DNA of 64,000 nt from Symbiodinium natans (GCA_905221605.1 CAJNDS010000686.1:25733-89732), one strand, 5' to 3'. Shown: positions 1 through 9,548, counted from the stretch's first letter. Numbers and translations are program-made. Notes: generated by a model from the letters alone, not told the origin.

Positions 1-228
1 AGTAGGGTTTAGGGATTAGGGTTCAGGGTTGAAGGCTTAAAAGGCTGGATTTTCTTGGACGTTTTCGAGGTTCACGGCTCTAAGGTTTTGGGCTTTTTGG
101 GGTTTCAGGCATCAGTTCAAGGTTGTGTTTAGGATTTTCGTTTAGGTTTGAGGCTCATGGTTTTTTGACGGCTGAGGGCCCCGAACCCTCAACCCTACAC
201 CCTCAAGGCCCCGAAGCCCTGCGCGCAG

Positions 229-301
229 ATACTGCGATCTCAGCGAGGCCCTGAGTGCCTTCCGCGCCTGCGCGCGAGCACTGAAGGCAGCTGGGAGTTT
301 A
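229..301 (+). CDS. candidate short exon, unknown protein
   Basis: A unique GC-rich island follows a CAG and stays open for 24 codons, reading YCDLSEALSAFRACARALKA. It lies between degenerate telomere-like stretches. The reverse strand is also open but gives an Arg/Ser-rich reading typical of antisense. No family is recognised. The call rests on reading-frame character and the preceding CAG only. Confidence 0.3.
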
Positions 302-421
302 GGAAAATTAGGGTTTCTGCAGCTTACATCCCGGGTTCCGACCTTAATTCGTGTTCTAGGGGGGGGGTAAATTTCTCTGGTAGATGTGTGACGAAGGCCC
401 AATTTTTCCAGTGTTGGCCCA

Positions 422-498
422 GAGTCCAAGAAGGACGTTTTGTTGGCGAAGAGCTTCCGACAGAATCCCCTCCTCCGCTGGGGTGGCATCCGCAACCT
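422..498 (+). CDS. candidate short exon, unknown protein
   Basis: Open + frame containing SKKDVLLAKSFRQNPLLRWG, a mix of charged and hydrophobic residues much more protein-like than the antisense reading. It probably belongs to the same gene as the island at 229-301. Telomere-like CCCTAAA variants start directly after it. No family recognised. Confidence 0.35.
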
Positions 499-881
499 TA
501 CAGACCCTGAACCCTACACCCTAAAACCTAAAACCCTAAAACCCTGAACCCCAAGCCCCAAACCCCAAACCCTAAGCACTAGACCCAATACCAGGTCGAA
601 ACACTTGTGACCCTCCCAAACCCAACCCAAAACCCCCAAACCCCGATTTCCCAACTCTACATCCCAAACAGCCCACGTCCTAAGTCCCATAAAAACACAA
701 ACACTAGATGCCTCAAACCCGAAGCCCCGAACCCCGAGGCCTACTTGCTTTCGTGGTTGGGCTTGGGGTGACGAGCGTTATCATGAACCGTAGGGCTTAG
801 GGTTTAGGGTTTAGGGTTTTAGGGTTCAGGGTTAGGGTTTAGGGTTTAGGGGGCAAACTCGGAGGATTTGCTGTCAGGGCT

Positions 882-1109
882 TTGCCTGAGTCCAGGGTTT
901 CAAGCAAAAAGGGAAGCTGCACCCGCTGTAAGCCTGGACGCCTTGACAGGACACGGAGCAGCATCGCGCACTGGCAAGCGCCGCTTGCGACCTGGTGGAA
1001 GGCCCGCGCGGCCGACGTCCAGCGACTCGACCCTTGCATCCCACGCGGGGTCTTGGGATATTTGAACCTACCTTTATGGCATGACATGAGAAAATTCCAA
1101 AATCAGTAA
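882..1109 (+). CDS. candidate coding island, unknown protein
   Basis: A 75-codon + frame with a segment IAHWQAPLATWWKARAADVQ. Two other frames, including one on the reverse strand, are also open, so strand and frame are uncertain. It sits between a TTTAGGG array ending near 850 and degenerate CCCTAAA sequence after 1,115. Confidence 0.25.
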   Translation: MPESRVSSKKGSCTRCKPGRLDRTRSSIAHWQAPLATWWKARAADVQRLDPCIPRGVLGYLNLPLWHDMRKFQNQ

Positions 1110-1203
1110 AATATAAACCCTAAGCCCAAACAACCCCTCCCAAACACCAAAACCACGAACCAAAACCCTAAACCCAGGATATGTGAGCCCTAAACCCCCA
1201 TCG

Positions 1204-1394
1204 AATCACTTCTCTCACCTCGCGCGGGACCAGGCAGACAACGTAAGCCCCCACGAACAGTTTGCATGGCGCCTAGACGTTGCACATGTGGCACGGAAGG
1301 GTTTAGGGTTGAGGGTTTAGGGTTTAGGGAGACCTTCTTCTGGGAGGGCGCCAAAACACGCATCACAGCACGCACGGCTTTCAGCCGCAAACAT
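1204..1394 (+). CDS. two candidate exons split by a 29-base telomere-like array
   Basis: Exon-like block 1 (1,204-1,299) reads HFSHLARDQADNVSPHEQFA and ends at AAG. Block 2 (1,329-1,394) reads ETFFWEGAKTRITARTAFSR and ends at CAT before a good donor, GTAAGC. The 29 bases between them are only TTTAGGG and variants. They begin with a possible donor (GGTTTAG) and end with TTTAG, a possible acceptor. Both blocks read well on +. If the array is a true intron it is very short; it could instead be an insertion that breaks the gene. Confidence 0.4.
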
Positions 1395-1501
1395 GTAAGC
1401 CTTAATTCAGGAAACATCCAGCCCGAATCCTAAACCCAGAGAGCAACAGCCAAAACAAGATGCAAATTCATCTTGAATCGTAAACATCTCATGCCTCAAC
1501 T

Positions 1502-1684
1502 TGTAATCCTGGTCCCTCTTAACCCTAAATCCCTAAACCCTCAACCCCTAACCCTAAACCCTAAACCCTCAACCCCTAAACCCCTAAACCCGAAACCCTA
1601 AACCCTAGACCCTCAACCCCTAACCCTAAACCCTAAACCCTAAACCCTAAACCCTAAACCCTAAACCCTAAACCCTAAACCCTC
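1502..1684. repeat. (CCCTAAA)n telomere-like array
   Basis: Degenerate then nearly perfect CCCTAAA units, with the perfect run at about 1,619-1,683. This is the complement of the TTTAGGG telomere repeat of plants and dinoflagellates. It is interstitial here, with unique sequence on both sides. Confidence 0.9.
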
Positions 1685-1693
1685 AATCGGCAG

Positions 1694-1745
1694 GCTTGGC
1701 GACCGGACCCTCGAGCCAGCTGTCAGACTGCGCAGCCAGCGCCAG
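1694..1745 (+). CDS. candidate short exon bounded by CAG| and |GTGGGT
   Basis: A 52-base unique island starts after CAG and ends with CCAG followed by the donor-like GTGGGT. In the frame that ends in phase 0 it reads GRLGDRTLEPAVRLRSQRQ. A telomere-like array precedes it and another follows at 1,770. No family recognised. Confidence 0.35.
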
Positions 1746-1767
1746 GTGGGTGAAACCTCGGCTTGTT

Positions 1768-2390
1768 TCGGGTTTAGGGGTGTGGGGTTTAGGGTTTAGG
1801 GTTTAGGGTTTAGGGTTTGGGGTTTGGGGTTTAGGGGTTTAGGGTTCAGGGGTTGAGGGTTGAGGTGTTTAGGTGTTTAGCTTTTAAGGGTACTTAAATT
1901 CAATTTTAAGTTCTCAGCCAAACCATGAACTTGTTTAGGGGTTTAGTGTTTAGGGTTTTTAGGGAGGGTTTAGGGTTCAGGGTTTAGGGTGTTTTGGGTT
2001 TAGGGGGTTTAGGGTTTTGGGGGGGTGAATGATGGTTTGGGGGTGTAGTTTAGGGTTTAGGGTGTAGGGTTTAGGGTTTGGGGGTGTGTGGTGTTCCGGG
2101 TTCAAAGTGTAAAGCTTAGGGTCAAGGGCTTACGTAGAAAAGGCGGCCAAGGTTAAAGAGAATGTTGTTGTGAGACAGAACGGTCGGTATTGTGCATGAG
2201 GCTAGTTGGCGGAGCTTAGAGCTAAGCCCTAAACCCTGAATCCTAAACCCTAAACCCTGGAAACCCCGAGTTTCTTTTTCTGTAGTTCTAAGTTCTACCC
2301 ATGCAAGTAGACCTTTGTGACCTCGGGCTGTAGGGTTTGGGGTGTAGGGTTTAGGGTTTAGGGAAACCCTACACCTCCCAAGCCCAAAGC
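1768..2390. repeat. degenerate TTTAGGG-rich stretch
   Basis: Mostly TTTAGGG, TTTGGGG and TTTAGGGG variants on the + strand with short unique interruptions, and a few CCCTAAA units near 2,225-2,260. I see no convincing gene in it. Confidence 0.75.
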
Positions 2391-2483
2391 CCGAGAAGGC
2401 TGTGCGAGGATGTTGCCGCGGGCACGGTCCAGCTGAAGGCCGGCTAGTTGGACGTATCCTTGCTCAGCAAACACATGGGCCAG
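2390..2483 (-). CDS. candidate short exon on the - strand
   Basis: The - strand frame reads AHVFAEQGYVQLAGLQLDRA and continues open for about 30 codons. The + strand reading is Arg/Gly-rich and less protein-like. No family recognised; no clear splice site. Confidence 0.35.
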
Positions 2484-2554
2484 GGTTTAGGGTTCAGGGT
2501 TTAGGGTTTAGGGTTTAGGGTTCAGGGTTTAGGGTTTAGGGTTTAGGGTTTAGG

Positions 2555-2656
2555 GTTGGGATGTTCCCTCGCTTATACTAACAGTGCTTGATTGGGATGA
2601 TAGTGCCCCCTATTATAATGCCTACTGTTAGTACTGCATAAGGGGGAACGTCCTAA
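2555..2656. repeat. MITE-like inverted-repeat element, family A copy 1
   Basis: The left end begins GGGATGTTCCCTCGCTTATA and continues to CTAACAGT. The right end carries ACTGTTAGTACTGCATAAGG then GGGAACGTCC, its approximate reverse complement. About 100 bp, no coding capacity. A second copy lies at 3,737-3,836. Confidence 0.6.
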
Positions 2657-2659
2657 ACA

Positions 2660-2780
2660 TGAACTCTAGACTTTGTTTGGGCTTCCTTATTTTTGTAGGA
2701 ATGATAAAGTTAACCTGTGTATTCATTGGCTTTTGGAGAAGTAAGTATCTGGTTCTTTGAAGCCTAAAACCCTAAGCTCT
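2660..2780. repeat. dispersed repeat shared with 23,745-23,890
   Basis: Segments such as GGGCTTCCTTATTTTTGTAG, then AACCTGTG and TTTGGAGAAGTAAGTA, recur in diverged form near 23,750-23,830 (GGGCTTCCTGGTTTTGTGGA, AACCTGTTC, TTTGGAGAAGTAGGTA). In both places the copy runs into CCCTAAA units. This is a dispersed element of unknown type. Confidence 0.5.
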
Positions 2781-3157
2781 AAACCCTAAAACCCTAAACC
2801 CTGAACCGGTTTCCATGCAGTGAAGAGATGGTGTTTCTAAGGTTTCAAGCTTTTGGGATGTTACTGCTTAGCGCTTTAGATGTTTTCGCTGCTTAGGGTT
2901 CAGGGTTTTTGGGTTAGGGTTTAAACCCTAGGTGTTTGCTGATTGGGGTGTAGGATTTGCGCTGTTTAGGGTTTTAAGGATTTAGGGTCAAGTTTGTGAC
3001 TGGACAGTTCCTTCTTCCAATGACGAGCATCGCATGCCCAAAAAAAGCAAATAACAACGCAGTCGCAGGGCTCAGCTTGCACTAGTGCTCTTTCTTTGCA
3101 TTCATACCGAGGCAGGGACATAGGCCAGTAAACCTAAATCCTACAAAGGTCTAAGGG

Positions 3158-3430
3158 GTTTCAGGAGGGACCCCTAGAAGGGACCCTTAATCTTGTTCCC
3201 CTATATCACCCCTTGTATAGTCCCTATAAGGGTCCCTCCTTCAGTCCTTGAAACGTAGTCGGCCCGAGTATGGCCCATCATTTTTGAAGCAAGACACATG
3301 GTTGTTGGGCTCAATGGACCATTCTTTAGGGGCTACTTAACTATATAGGGACCCTAAATGGGATATAGAGGGGACATAGAGGAGAGTAAGATTTAGGGTC
3401 CCTTCTAGGGGTCCCTCCTTATACCTGGCA
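3158..3430. repeat. MITE-like elements, family B (GGAGGGACCC termini)
   Basis: Two adjacent units with ends of the type GGAGGGACCCCTAGAAGGGA and TCCCTTCTAGGGGTCCCTCC, which are reverse complements. Interiors contain CCCTATATC or ATATAGGG strings. Related copies occur at about 27,090-27,215, 34,988-35,195 and 36,373-36,550. Non-coding. Confidence 0.55.
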
Positions 3431-3638
3431 ATGGGCGTATTGGGATGTGAAGCAAACACACAAGAACATTTCGCGCAGCGAGGCATACCTACAGCGAAAC
3501 CCCAAGCCCTAAGCCCTAGAAGCTGTACCGTAAACCCCAATACCAACCCCCAAACCCCAAACCCCAAACCCCAAACCCCAAACCCTAAACCCTAAACCCT
3601 AAACCCCAAACCCCAAACCCCAAACTTTATTTCTGCAG

Positions 3639-3728
3639 GTTCGCTACAGCCAGGCCATAGAGGGGGAGATCGCCACACGCACCTTATTTGCAGAACAGAA
3701 TCGGCTGTTGGCGTTCGCCCTAGATGGG
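3639..3728 (+). CDS. candidate exon, unknown protein
   Basis: Thirty codons open on + directly after TTTCTGCAG, a good acceptor with AG|G. The translation contains YSQAIEGEIATRTLFAEQNR, followed by a hydrophobic end. CCCCAAA/CCCTAAA repeats lie upstream and a family A MITE follows at 3,737. Reading quality and acceptor make it one of the better islands. Confidence 0.45.
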
Positions 3729-3736
3729 TTTAGGGT

Positions 3737-3836
3737 TGGGATGTTCCCCCTCATACGAACAGTCCTTAATAGGGGTTATAATGGGCCTGGGGGTACTAGA
3801 ATCCCGATTGACTGTCAGTGTAAGGAGGAACATCCC
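3737..3836. repeat. MITE-like inverted-repeat element, family A copy 2
   Basis: The left end GGGATGTTCCCCCTCATACG continues to AACAGT. The right end is GACTGTCAGTGTAAGGAGGA then ACATCCC. It matches the copy at 2,555 in both termini while the interior differs. Confidence 0.6.
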
Positions 3837-4101
3837 CGGGTTTAGGGTTTAGGGACCCGAAGCCCTAAAACCCTAAACCCTGAACCCGAAGTGGCCCAAT
3901 TCGAACTGTTTTCGCTACCTGGGTCACGCACTTGCCTTGAAGACAGAATATTCCCCATACTACCCTATACTACTATAATCCTTATTACCCGGAGCCCCCA
4001 AAAGTCTACAGCAAATTCGCCGAAAACCCATAAACAACGGCCAGAATTTCACATGTTTTGTTAAGGTACGTGAGCCTTGGACCGCTCATTTGGTCCACAA
4101 G

Positions 4102-4184
4102 GTTTAGGGTTTAGGGTTTAGGGTTTAGGGTTTAGGGTTTAGGGTTTAGGGTTTAGGGTTTAGGGTTTAGGGTTTAGGGTTTGG
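4102..4184. repeat. (TTTAGGG)n array, about 11 perfect units
   Basis: Perfect heptamers inserted within the sequence TTTGGTCCAC, whose copies lie on both sides (TTTGGTCCACAAGG before, TTTGGTCCACCAGG after). The array is therefore flanked by a short direct repeat of about 10 bp. Confidence 0.9.
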
Positions 4185-4311
4185 TCCACCAGGTTCAGGC
4201 CCCTAAAGATCCCACCCATCACACATGCCTACGCTGAGTCTACGCCCTTTTGGGAATTCGAGGCTGAAGGCAACGTAGAGTTTGGGTTAAGGGTTTTGGG
4301 CTGTTGGGGGT

Positions 4312-4458
4312 GATCCTAAACCCTAAACCCTAAACCCTACACCCTAAACCCCAAACCCTAAACCCTAAACCCTAAACCCGAAACCCTAAACCCTAAACCC
4401 TAAACCCTAAACCCTAAACCCTAAACCCTAAACCCTAAACCCTAAACCCTAAACCCTT
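4312..4458. repeat. (CCCTAAA)n array
   Basis: About 20 units, opposite in orientation to the array at 4,102. A few variant units (CCCTACA, CCCGAAA) lie at its start. Confidence 0.9.
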
Positions 4459-4672
4459 CCTTTCGGATTCCAAGTGGCCGCAAGTTGAGGCTCCAGAATC
4501 GGCTATGATGTCTTCATGCATGAGGAGGTGCGGAGAGGTTTGGGATTTTAAGGGTTTTTACGGTTTAGGGTTTAGGGTTTAGGATGTAGGATTTAGGGTT
4601 TAGGGTTTAGGGTTTAGGGTTTAGGATTTAGGGTTTAGGGTTTTCGGGTTTATCTAGGGTCTTCGGGTGCAG

Positions 4673-4865
4673 AGGGAAGAGACGCCATGCTTCCAAGATA
4701 CCTGCATACCGATGCGACCGTTTTGCGTTTCAAGCGGTCGCTCTAAGCGAGGCCGTGGGCTTGGAGTTTTCCGAAGAGCTGCGTGAACTGGAGCGCCAGA
4801 CAGGGCATGAAATGCTCATCAACGAGGACGGCACCACACAGAAAATTTCGACAGCCTCGGAATGA
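4673..4865 (+). CDS. probable terminal exon, unknown protein
   Basis: The longest clean island of the first 10 kb. After GGGTGCAG the + frame is open for about 63 codons to TGA at 4,863. It includes YRCDRFAFQAVALSEAVGLE, an acidic helix-like stretch, and TGHEMLINEDGTTQKISTAS. The antisense reading is Ser-rich and broken by stops. It lacks a start codon, so it is best read as a last exon. No family recognised. Confidence 0.55.
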
Positions 4866-5024
4866 CTTGGCCAAGCACATGCCGTAAAGTATAGGCTTTG
4901 TTAAGGGAGAGGGGTTCACGGGGCAGGTAGCCCAACAGTCCCGAATACCCCCCCCTAAGGCTCCCTAAGGCTCCCTAAGCTTCCCTAAAGCTCTCCTATG
5001 ACTAAACCTTGTATGCATCCCTAG

Positions 5025-5079
5025 GATTTTGGTGGGAAGGTGCTGATGTTGGGAGGCCACGGTCCTCCACTTGAAGCCC
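5025..5079 (+). CDS. candidate short exon
   Basis: After CCCTAG the + frame reads DFGGKVLMLGGHGPPLEA. Upstream, 4,950-5,000 holds a small tandem repeat (CTAAGGCTCC, CTAAGGCTCC, CTAAGCTTCC). Short, but compositionally protein-like. No family recognised. Confidence 0.35.
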
Positions 5080-5223
5080 TAAAACCCGAAACCCTGCCTG
5101 GGTTTAGGGGTAGGGTCTTGGGTTTAGGCTATTAGGGGTTCGGGTTTAGGGTTTTAGGGTTAGAGTTTAGGGTTTAGGGTTGAGCGTTTAGGGTTAGGGT
5201 TTGGGGTTTAGGGCTTAGAGTTG

Positions 5224-5331
5224 GAGAACACGGTCCAGGGAATGCAGGAAAGCGCGGCAGGCGCAGCGAAATCGTATCTTTTGTCCAGCCCCAGCCGTCG
5301 CATACAGGAAGAAAAATGGGGTCACGATTTC
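5224..5331 (+). CDS. candidate exon with GTGAGC donor
   Basis: Thirty-six codons on +, containing NTVQGMQESAAGAAKSYLLS and a charged end (QEEKWGHDF), stop exactly at a GTGAGC donor. TTTAGGG units lie just upstream, ending in GCTTAG. The reverse strand is also open, which lowers confidence. Confidence 0.4.
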
Positions 5332-5462
5332 GTGAGCATTTTCTAGGGCCAACTGCATGGACGCCAAGTGCCATGTGACGAGCGTGCTTGCTGATTACTG
5401 GTAGCATTTAAGTTGTCATCGTGCGGGCATGGATGCTCTGGCCCTTCGCGCGCACTGGTAGC

Positions 5463-5528
5463 ATGGACGTACTCGCAGCCCGGAAAGGGAAGATGCGCAC
5501 CCCAGCGAGCAAGGGTGGTTTCTCCTAG
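5463..5528 (+). CDS. short candidate coding segment MDVLAARKGKMRTPASKGGFS
   Basis: An ATG-started 21-codon frame ending in TAG, basic in composition. It may be part of the same gene as 5,224-5,331, but I cannot place splice sites. Confidence 0.25.
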   Translation: MDVLAARKGKMRTPASKGGFS

Positions 5529-5659
5529 CGCCGCGTACCTGGGTTTAGTTTGGGTTTAGGATTTAGGATTTCGGGTTTCGGCTCAGAACCCTGAATCCCT
5601 GAACCCCTAGCACCCTCGGCTTGAAGTTTTCCTAGGGCTGCGGGCTCAGTAGGGCTCTG

Positions 5660-6000
5660 GGAATTCAACCCTAAACCCTAAACCCTAAACCCTAAACCCT
5701 AAACCCTAAACCCTAAGCATCAACAGAAAGCCAATGACCAGGAGCAAGTAGGCCCTTAGTCCCTTTTAAGGGTTAGGTTCCCTTACGATGAGACCCTTTA
5801 AACCTCCCTGCTTAAGATTTTCTAGGTTACTCTTGGGTCTAAACCCTAAACCCTAAACCCTAAACCCTAAACCCTAACCCCTAACCCTAAACCCTAAACC
5901 CTAAACCCCAAACCCCAAACCCTAAACCCTAAACCCCAAACCCTAAACCCTAAACCCTAAACCCTAAACCCTAAACCCTAAACCCTAAACCCCCACACAA
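5660..6000. repeat. CCCTAAA arrays with unique insert
   Basis: Two CCCTAAA arrays (about 5,667-5,716 and 5,838-5,992, the second mixed with CCCCAAA units) flank a short unique stretch that contains TCCCTTTTAAGGG-type inverted repeats. No gene seen. Confidence 0.85.
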
Positions 6001-6003
6001 AAA

Positions 6004-6102
6004 GAAGAGGTCGGTTTCATCCTTCGTCTCGGCAGCAAGGACGCCTTGGAGCTGGAAATACCAGGCCTCGCCTCGACTGCTTGTGTTGCAAGTTGCGGGT
6101 TT
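6004..6102 (+). CDS. candidate exon, unknown protein
   Basis: An open + frame reads EEVGFILRLGSKDALELEIP with an amphipathic beta-like character, and continues through a Cys-containing end. It is set directly between a CCCTAAA array and TTTAGGG repeats. The antisense frame is broken. Confidence 0.45.
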
Positions 6103-6104
6103 CG

Positions 6105-6618
6105 GACGTTTAGGGTTTAGGGTTTATAGGGTTTAGGGTTTAGGGCTCCGAAATACCCCTAAACCCGAAACCCCCACTACCCGTAAACCCTAAACCCTCA
6201 CCGGGCTGTCTCTAAGACTCTGAAGTCCCCAAAACCCTAAACCCTTACCACCCTAAGCCCCTAAACTCCTGATTTCCTCCAAGCCCGAAACCCTGACGCT
6301 CTGTTGGAAAGAAAGGTCTAACCCCTGAACCCTAAACCCTACACCAATCAATACCCCTAAACCCGAAACCCTGTCCCCTAAACCCTATACCCGAAATGCT
6401 CCTAAGCCCGAAATAACCCTAAACCCTAAACCCTAACTACCCCTAAACCCTAAACCCCTAACCCCTAAACCGCTAAACCCTAAACCCTAAAACCCTAAAA
6501 CCCTAAACCCTAAACCCTAAATCCCAAACCCCAAATCCTAAACCCTAAACCCTAAACCCTAAATCCTAAACCCTAAACCCTAAACCCTAAACCCTAAACC
6601 CTAAACCCTAAACCCTAC
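6105..6618. repeat. CCCTAAA-rich degenerate array
   Basis: Runs of CCCTAAA, CCCCTAAA, CCCGAAA and CCCCAAA with almost no unique sequence. The last 140 bases are nearly perfect heptamers that end in CCCTACAG, giving an acceptor for the next island. Confidence 0.85.
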
Positions 6619-6620
6619 AG

Positions 6621-6726
6621 GCCTGGAGTTCCGGCCTCTCCGCGACGCCGCAGCGCTGCGGCGCCACCTCCAGGGCCTCCTTGGGCGGAGCCTCTCCAAG
6701 TCGGGCCCTCTGAGGGGCCTTTTGGG
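6621..6726 (+). CDS. candidate exon, Leu/Arg-rich
   Basis: After CCCTACAG the frame reads LEFRPLRDAAALRRHLQGLL and stays open into the following TTTAGGG array. Helical, leucine- and arginine-rich; GC content far above the surrounding repeats. No family recognised. Confidence 0.45.
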
Positions 6727-6728
6727 GG

Positions 6729-6845
6729 GGTTTAGGGTTTAGGGTTTAGGGTTTAGGGTTTAGGGTTTAGGGTTTAGGGTTTAGGGTTTAGGGTTTAGGG
6801 TTCTAGGGTTCTAGGGTTCTAGGGTTCTAGGGTTCTAGGAATCTA
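6729..6845. repeat. TTTAGGG array passing into a TTCTAGGG array
   Basis: About ten TTTAGGG heptamers (6,729-6,800) change abruptly into five or six octamers TTCTAGGG (6,801-6,840). Each block is internally uniform. Confidence 0.9.
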
Positions 6846-7036
6846 GGGTGCCGTGCACACGTTTTCCTAAAATCTTCAGCCTCGACCCTAAACCCGAAAC
6901 CCTAAAAGCCTAAACCCTAGAACCCTAGAACCCAGAACGCTGGAACCCCAGAACCCGAGAACCCTAGAACCCTAGAACCCAAAAAAGGGGTAAATCATAC
7001 TATCCTAACTTTGTGGGAACACGGCGTCCGTTTAGG

Positions 7037-7189
7037 ATGTTTTGGTGTGTTCCAAAGACCATTTTGAAGCGTTTTCAGGCCAGCAACCTCGTGAAGGTGC
7101 TGTGGAAGTTCCTGCGTGAAAAAGTGGCGAGAGATGTGGAAGACGCACCCAGAGCGCATGAACAAGATCAACAGCATGACGGAGTCTGA
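7037..7189 (+). CDS. candidate 50-codon coding island
   Basis: ATG directly after TTTAG opens a 50-codon + frame containing QASNLVKVLWKFLREKVARD and ending in TGA. A second frame over its 3' part reads MWKTHPERMNKINSMTESEQ and then KRARFI before a stop at 7,212. That reading is at least as protein-like, so a splice or frameshift near 7,130 is possible. No family assigned. Confidence 0.4.
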   Translation: MFWCVPKTILKRFQASNLVKVLWKFLREKVARDVEDAPRAHEQDQQHDGV

Positions 7190-7359
7190 GCAGAAGCGTG
7201 CCCGCTTCATCTGAGCATATCCGAGCTACGACATCCTCCAAAGTTCGGGCTTATAAACATATCGAAGGCTCTGGACTCTAGACTCTGGAGGCTCTTTCGG
7301 CCGGAGCTCAGAGGGTGTAGGTTTTGCGGGGTACAAGGATCCCAACTGTCATCTAACAG

Positions 7360-7487
7360 GGTCTCCCGGGACCATTGCTCCTGATAGCACCCTTGCCGGT
7401 ACCAACGTCATTGTTTCGCTGGATTCAGCTGGTTCATGCTTGGATGATGCACTTGTCCGACAATGGCTGGCGGAGAGTGATCGCGAC
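7360..7487 (+). CDS. candidate exon, unknown protein
   Basis: After CTAACAG the + frame reads PGTIAPDSTLAGTNVIVSLD and ends with LVRQWLAESDRD just before CCCTAAA units. Balanced composition over about 42 codons and a plausible AG|G acceptor make it one of the stronger islands. No family recognised. Confidence 0.5.
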
Positions 7488-7489
7488 CC

Positions 7490-8462
7490 TAAACCCTAAA
7501 GCCTAAACAGCTCACGTCAACGAGTGCTATGGGTGGTTCAGGGTTATTAAGGATTCAGGGCCTAGGGTATTAGGGCTTGGGGTGGTTAGGGTCTTGGGGC
7601 ATATGATGGTTTATGAGCTTTTGAATGCTTGTGGGTTAGGGTTTAACAAGCTTCGGGTGCTGTTTTTATAGGTTTTTTTTTATCACCGGTACAGGATTTA
7701 AAGGGTTCAGGGGTTGGGGGTTTAGGGGTTAAGAGGTTTAGGGGTTTATGTCGAAGGTCAAAAAACCTTCCTGGACCGGTGAGCTGACATAGGGTGTAGG
7801 CTTTGGGGTTCAGGGGTTTCTGGGTTCGGGGTTCATATCGTTTTGTTGTGGTTGTAGGGTTTAGGGGTTTATGAGTTCAGGGTTTAGGCTTGGAAAGGTT
7901 TGCATCAGAGCGTAGGGTTTCGGGCTTGAGTTTGCCACCCCTTCGTAGGAACGTAGTAAGAACCGTTTTTGAAGATGCACGACATGCACCCATTAAGATA
8001 GCCCGAGGTGCTTAATGGGGGCGTACTTCAGCAGAGGAGGAGGATGACAGTCTAATCTGTCGATGTAGTTACCACTACTTGCTTAAGAACCCCCCCAAAA
8101 AAAGTATTAAAAAAAACAAAGTCATAAATTGTAATCCCTATGTTGCCCTTATAAGGAGTTCCTTTTGTTGGCGGGGGGGGGGGGGGGCGGGGTTCTTATG
8201 CAAATAGTGGGTTGCAGAGGGCCTGGAATCTAAAGGGCCCAAAAAGGTTGTCAACAGAGGGCTTCGGCCTTCGCAGCGCGCAGGGCGAGACTGGTTGCTA
8301 AGCCCTAAACCCGAAACCCAAAACCCCTAAACCCCTAAACCCTGAACCCCTGAACCCCTGAACCCCTGAACCCCTGAACCCCTGAACCCTGAACCCCTAG
8401 ACCCCTAAACCCCTAAACCCCTAAACCCCAAACCCTAAACCTCTAAAACCCTACCATAAAAT

Positions 8463-8493
<31 letters not shown>

Positions 8494-8610
8494 CCTAAGC
8501 CTAAGCCTAAACCTTGTAACGGCTTCCTGAAGCCCTAAACATGATTTAGGGTTTAGGGTTTAGGGTTTAGGGTTTAGGGTTTAGGGTTTAGGGGAAAGGT
8601 TTTAGGGTGC
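7490..8610. repeat. mixed repeat stretch without a clear gene
   Basis: Holds drifted TTTAGGG sequence, a G-tract near 8,170-8,190, CCCCTGAA octamers at 8,338-8,396, a CA dinucleotide run at about 8,463-8,491 and TTTAGGG units at 8,546-8,592. A weak + open stretch at 8,240-8,300 (VNRGLRPSQRAGRDWL) is the only coding hint. Confidence 0.7.
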
Positions 8611-8613
8611 AAG

Positions 8614-8701
8614 GTCCAAAGCCCTCAACTCTGAAAGCCTGGTGGCCCTCTTACTTTCCGCAAGTCGGAACCTTTTGGGCTTGCGTAGTACTGAACACGC
8701 G
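8614..8701 (+). CDS. candidate exon, Leu/Ser-rich
   Basis: After GTGCAAG the frame reads SKALNSESLVALLLSASRNL and ends in LLGLRSTEHA. A telomere-like array lies immediately upstream and a MITE-like element (family D, 8,705-8,835) immediately downstream. No family recognised. Confidence 0.45.
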
Positions 8702-8704
8702 GGT

Positions 8705-8835
8705 TTGGGGCTTAGGGGTCTTGCTTAAAGGATCATGGGACTTACTACGTGGGGTTGTACTTAAGGTAACCATACCTATACTTACTGATAACCCCAAGTA
8801 ACGTACTTATATCCCTACCTGCTAAGTGCCCCGGT
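8705..8835. repeat. MITE-like element, family D
   Basis: Shares blocks with 23,990-24,112: TGCTTAAAGGATCA, then GTGGGGTT, AACCCCAA, GCTTATATCC-type strings and CTAAGTGCCCCG at the right end. Non-coding dispersed element. Confidence 0.5.
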
Positions 8836-8909
8836 CCTCCCCAAACCCTAAACCCTAAACCCTAAACCATAAGCCCTGAACCCACCAAGTAGGGCTTTGG
8901 GCTCTGCAG

Positions 8910-8985
8910 GCAGACAGCTTACAAATGGTGGGAGGCCCACATGGATGAGGCGAGGCTGGCTTTACTTCCGATCCCAAGCACTCAG
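8910..8985 (+). CDS. candidate exon, unknown protein
   Basis: Follows CTCTGCAG with AG|G. The frame reads QTAYKWWEAHMDEARLALLP and ends at CTCAG before CCCTAAA units. The antisense reading is Pro/Ser-rich and unconvincing. Confidence 0.45.
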
Positions 8986-9258
8986 CCCTAAACCCCAAAC
9001 CCTAAACCCTAAACTTCCCTAAACCCTAAACCCCGAAGATTGAATCGGGGAGGGATGCATTTGGTATCGTTTCGAGCGGCAGCGGCAGCTCATAATATGA
9101 AACATTCTCATGATGTCTCTGCTTGGTTTATTTAGGGTTTAGGGTCTAGGGTTTAGAGTTTAGGGTTACATGCAGCAGGTCCACGAGATTGCTCCAGGGT
9201 TTTGGGCTTAGGTGTGTAGAGTTTGTTGGTCACGAATTGTCGTTTGCGATCTCAATGG

Positions 9259-9379
9259 CTAGCTGCTTGTGCCAACGTCTACGTTGTATGGGGGCTCGAA
9301 GATTCTTGTTGAGCCTGGAACATCGAGCCGAATGTACTTAAGCTGTGCTCGGCTCTTCTCATGGACATGCAGCCTCAGG
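9259..9379 (-). CDS. probable - strand terminal exon
   Basis: On the - strand the frame reads HEKSRAQLKYIRLDVPGSTR, continues IFEPPYNVDVGTSS and ends at TAG (+ strand 9,259-9,261). About 40 codons of well-balanced composition; the + strand reading is clearly worse. No family recognised. Confidence 0.5.
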
Positions 9380-9471
9380 GCTAGTTTAGGGTTTAGGGTT
9401 TAGGGTTTAGGGTTTTGGGTTTTGGGTTTAGGGTTTTGGGTTTAGGGTTTAGGGTTGATTCGGGGTTTCGA

Positions 9472-9548
9472 AGTCGGCCATGTGCCGAGTTAGGCAGTGC
9501 AGTCGAAAAGCACCCAGAGCCCAAACCTACACACGAACTCCAGACAGG
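9472..9548 (+). CDS. candidate short exon ending in CAG|GTTTAG
   Basis: The + frame reads PCAELGSAVEKHPEPKPTHE and ends at ACAG, where the following TTTAGGG repeat supplies a GT (GTTTAG). The reverse strand is open too. If real, the donor lies in the telomere-like repeat. Confidence 0.35.

Noticed and set aside
1-1100. A true chromosome end
   Set aside because: Telomere-like repeats change orientation many times through the window and are interrupted by unique sequence. There is no terminal uniform array, so these are interstitial.
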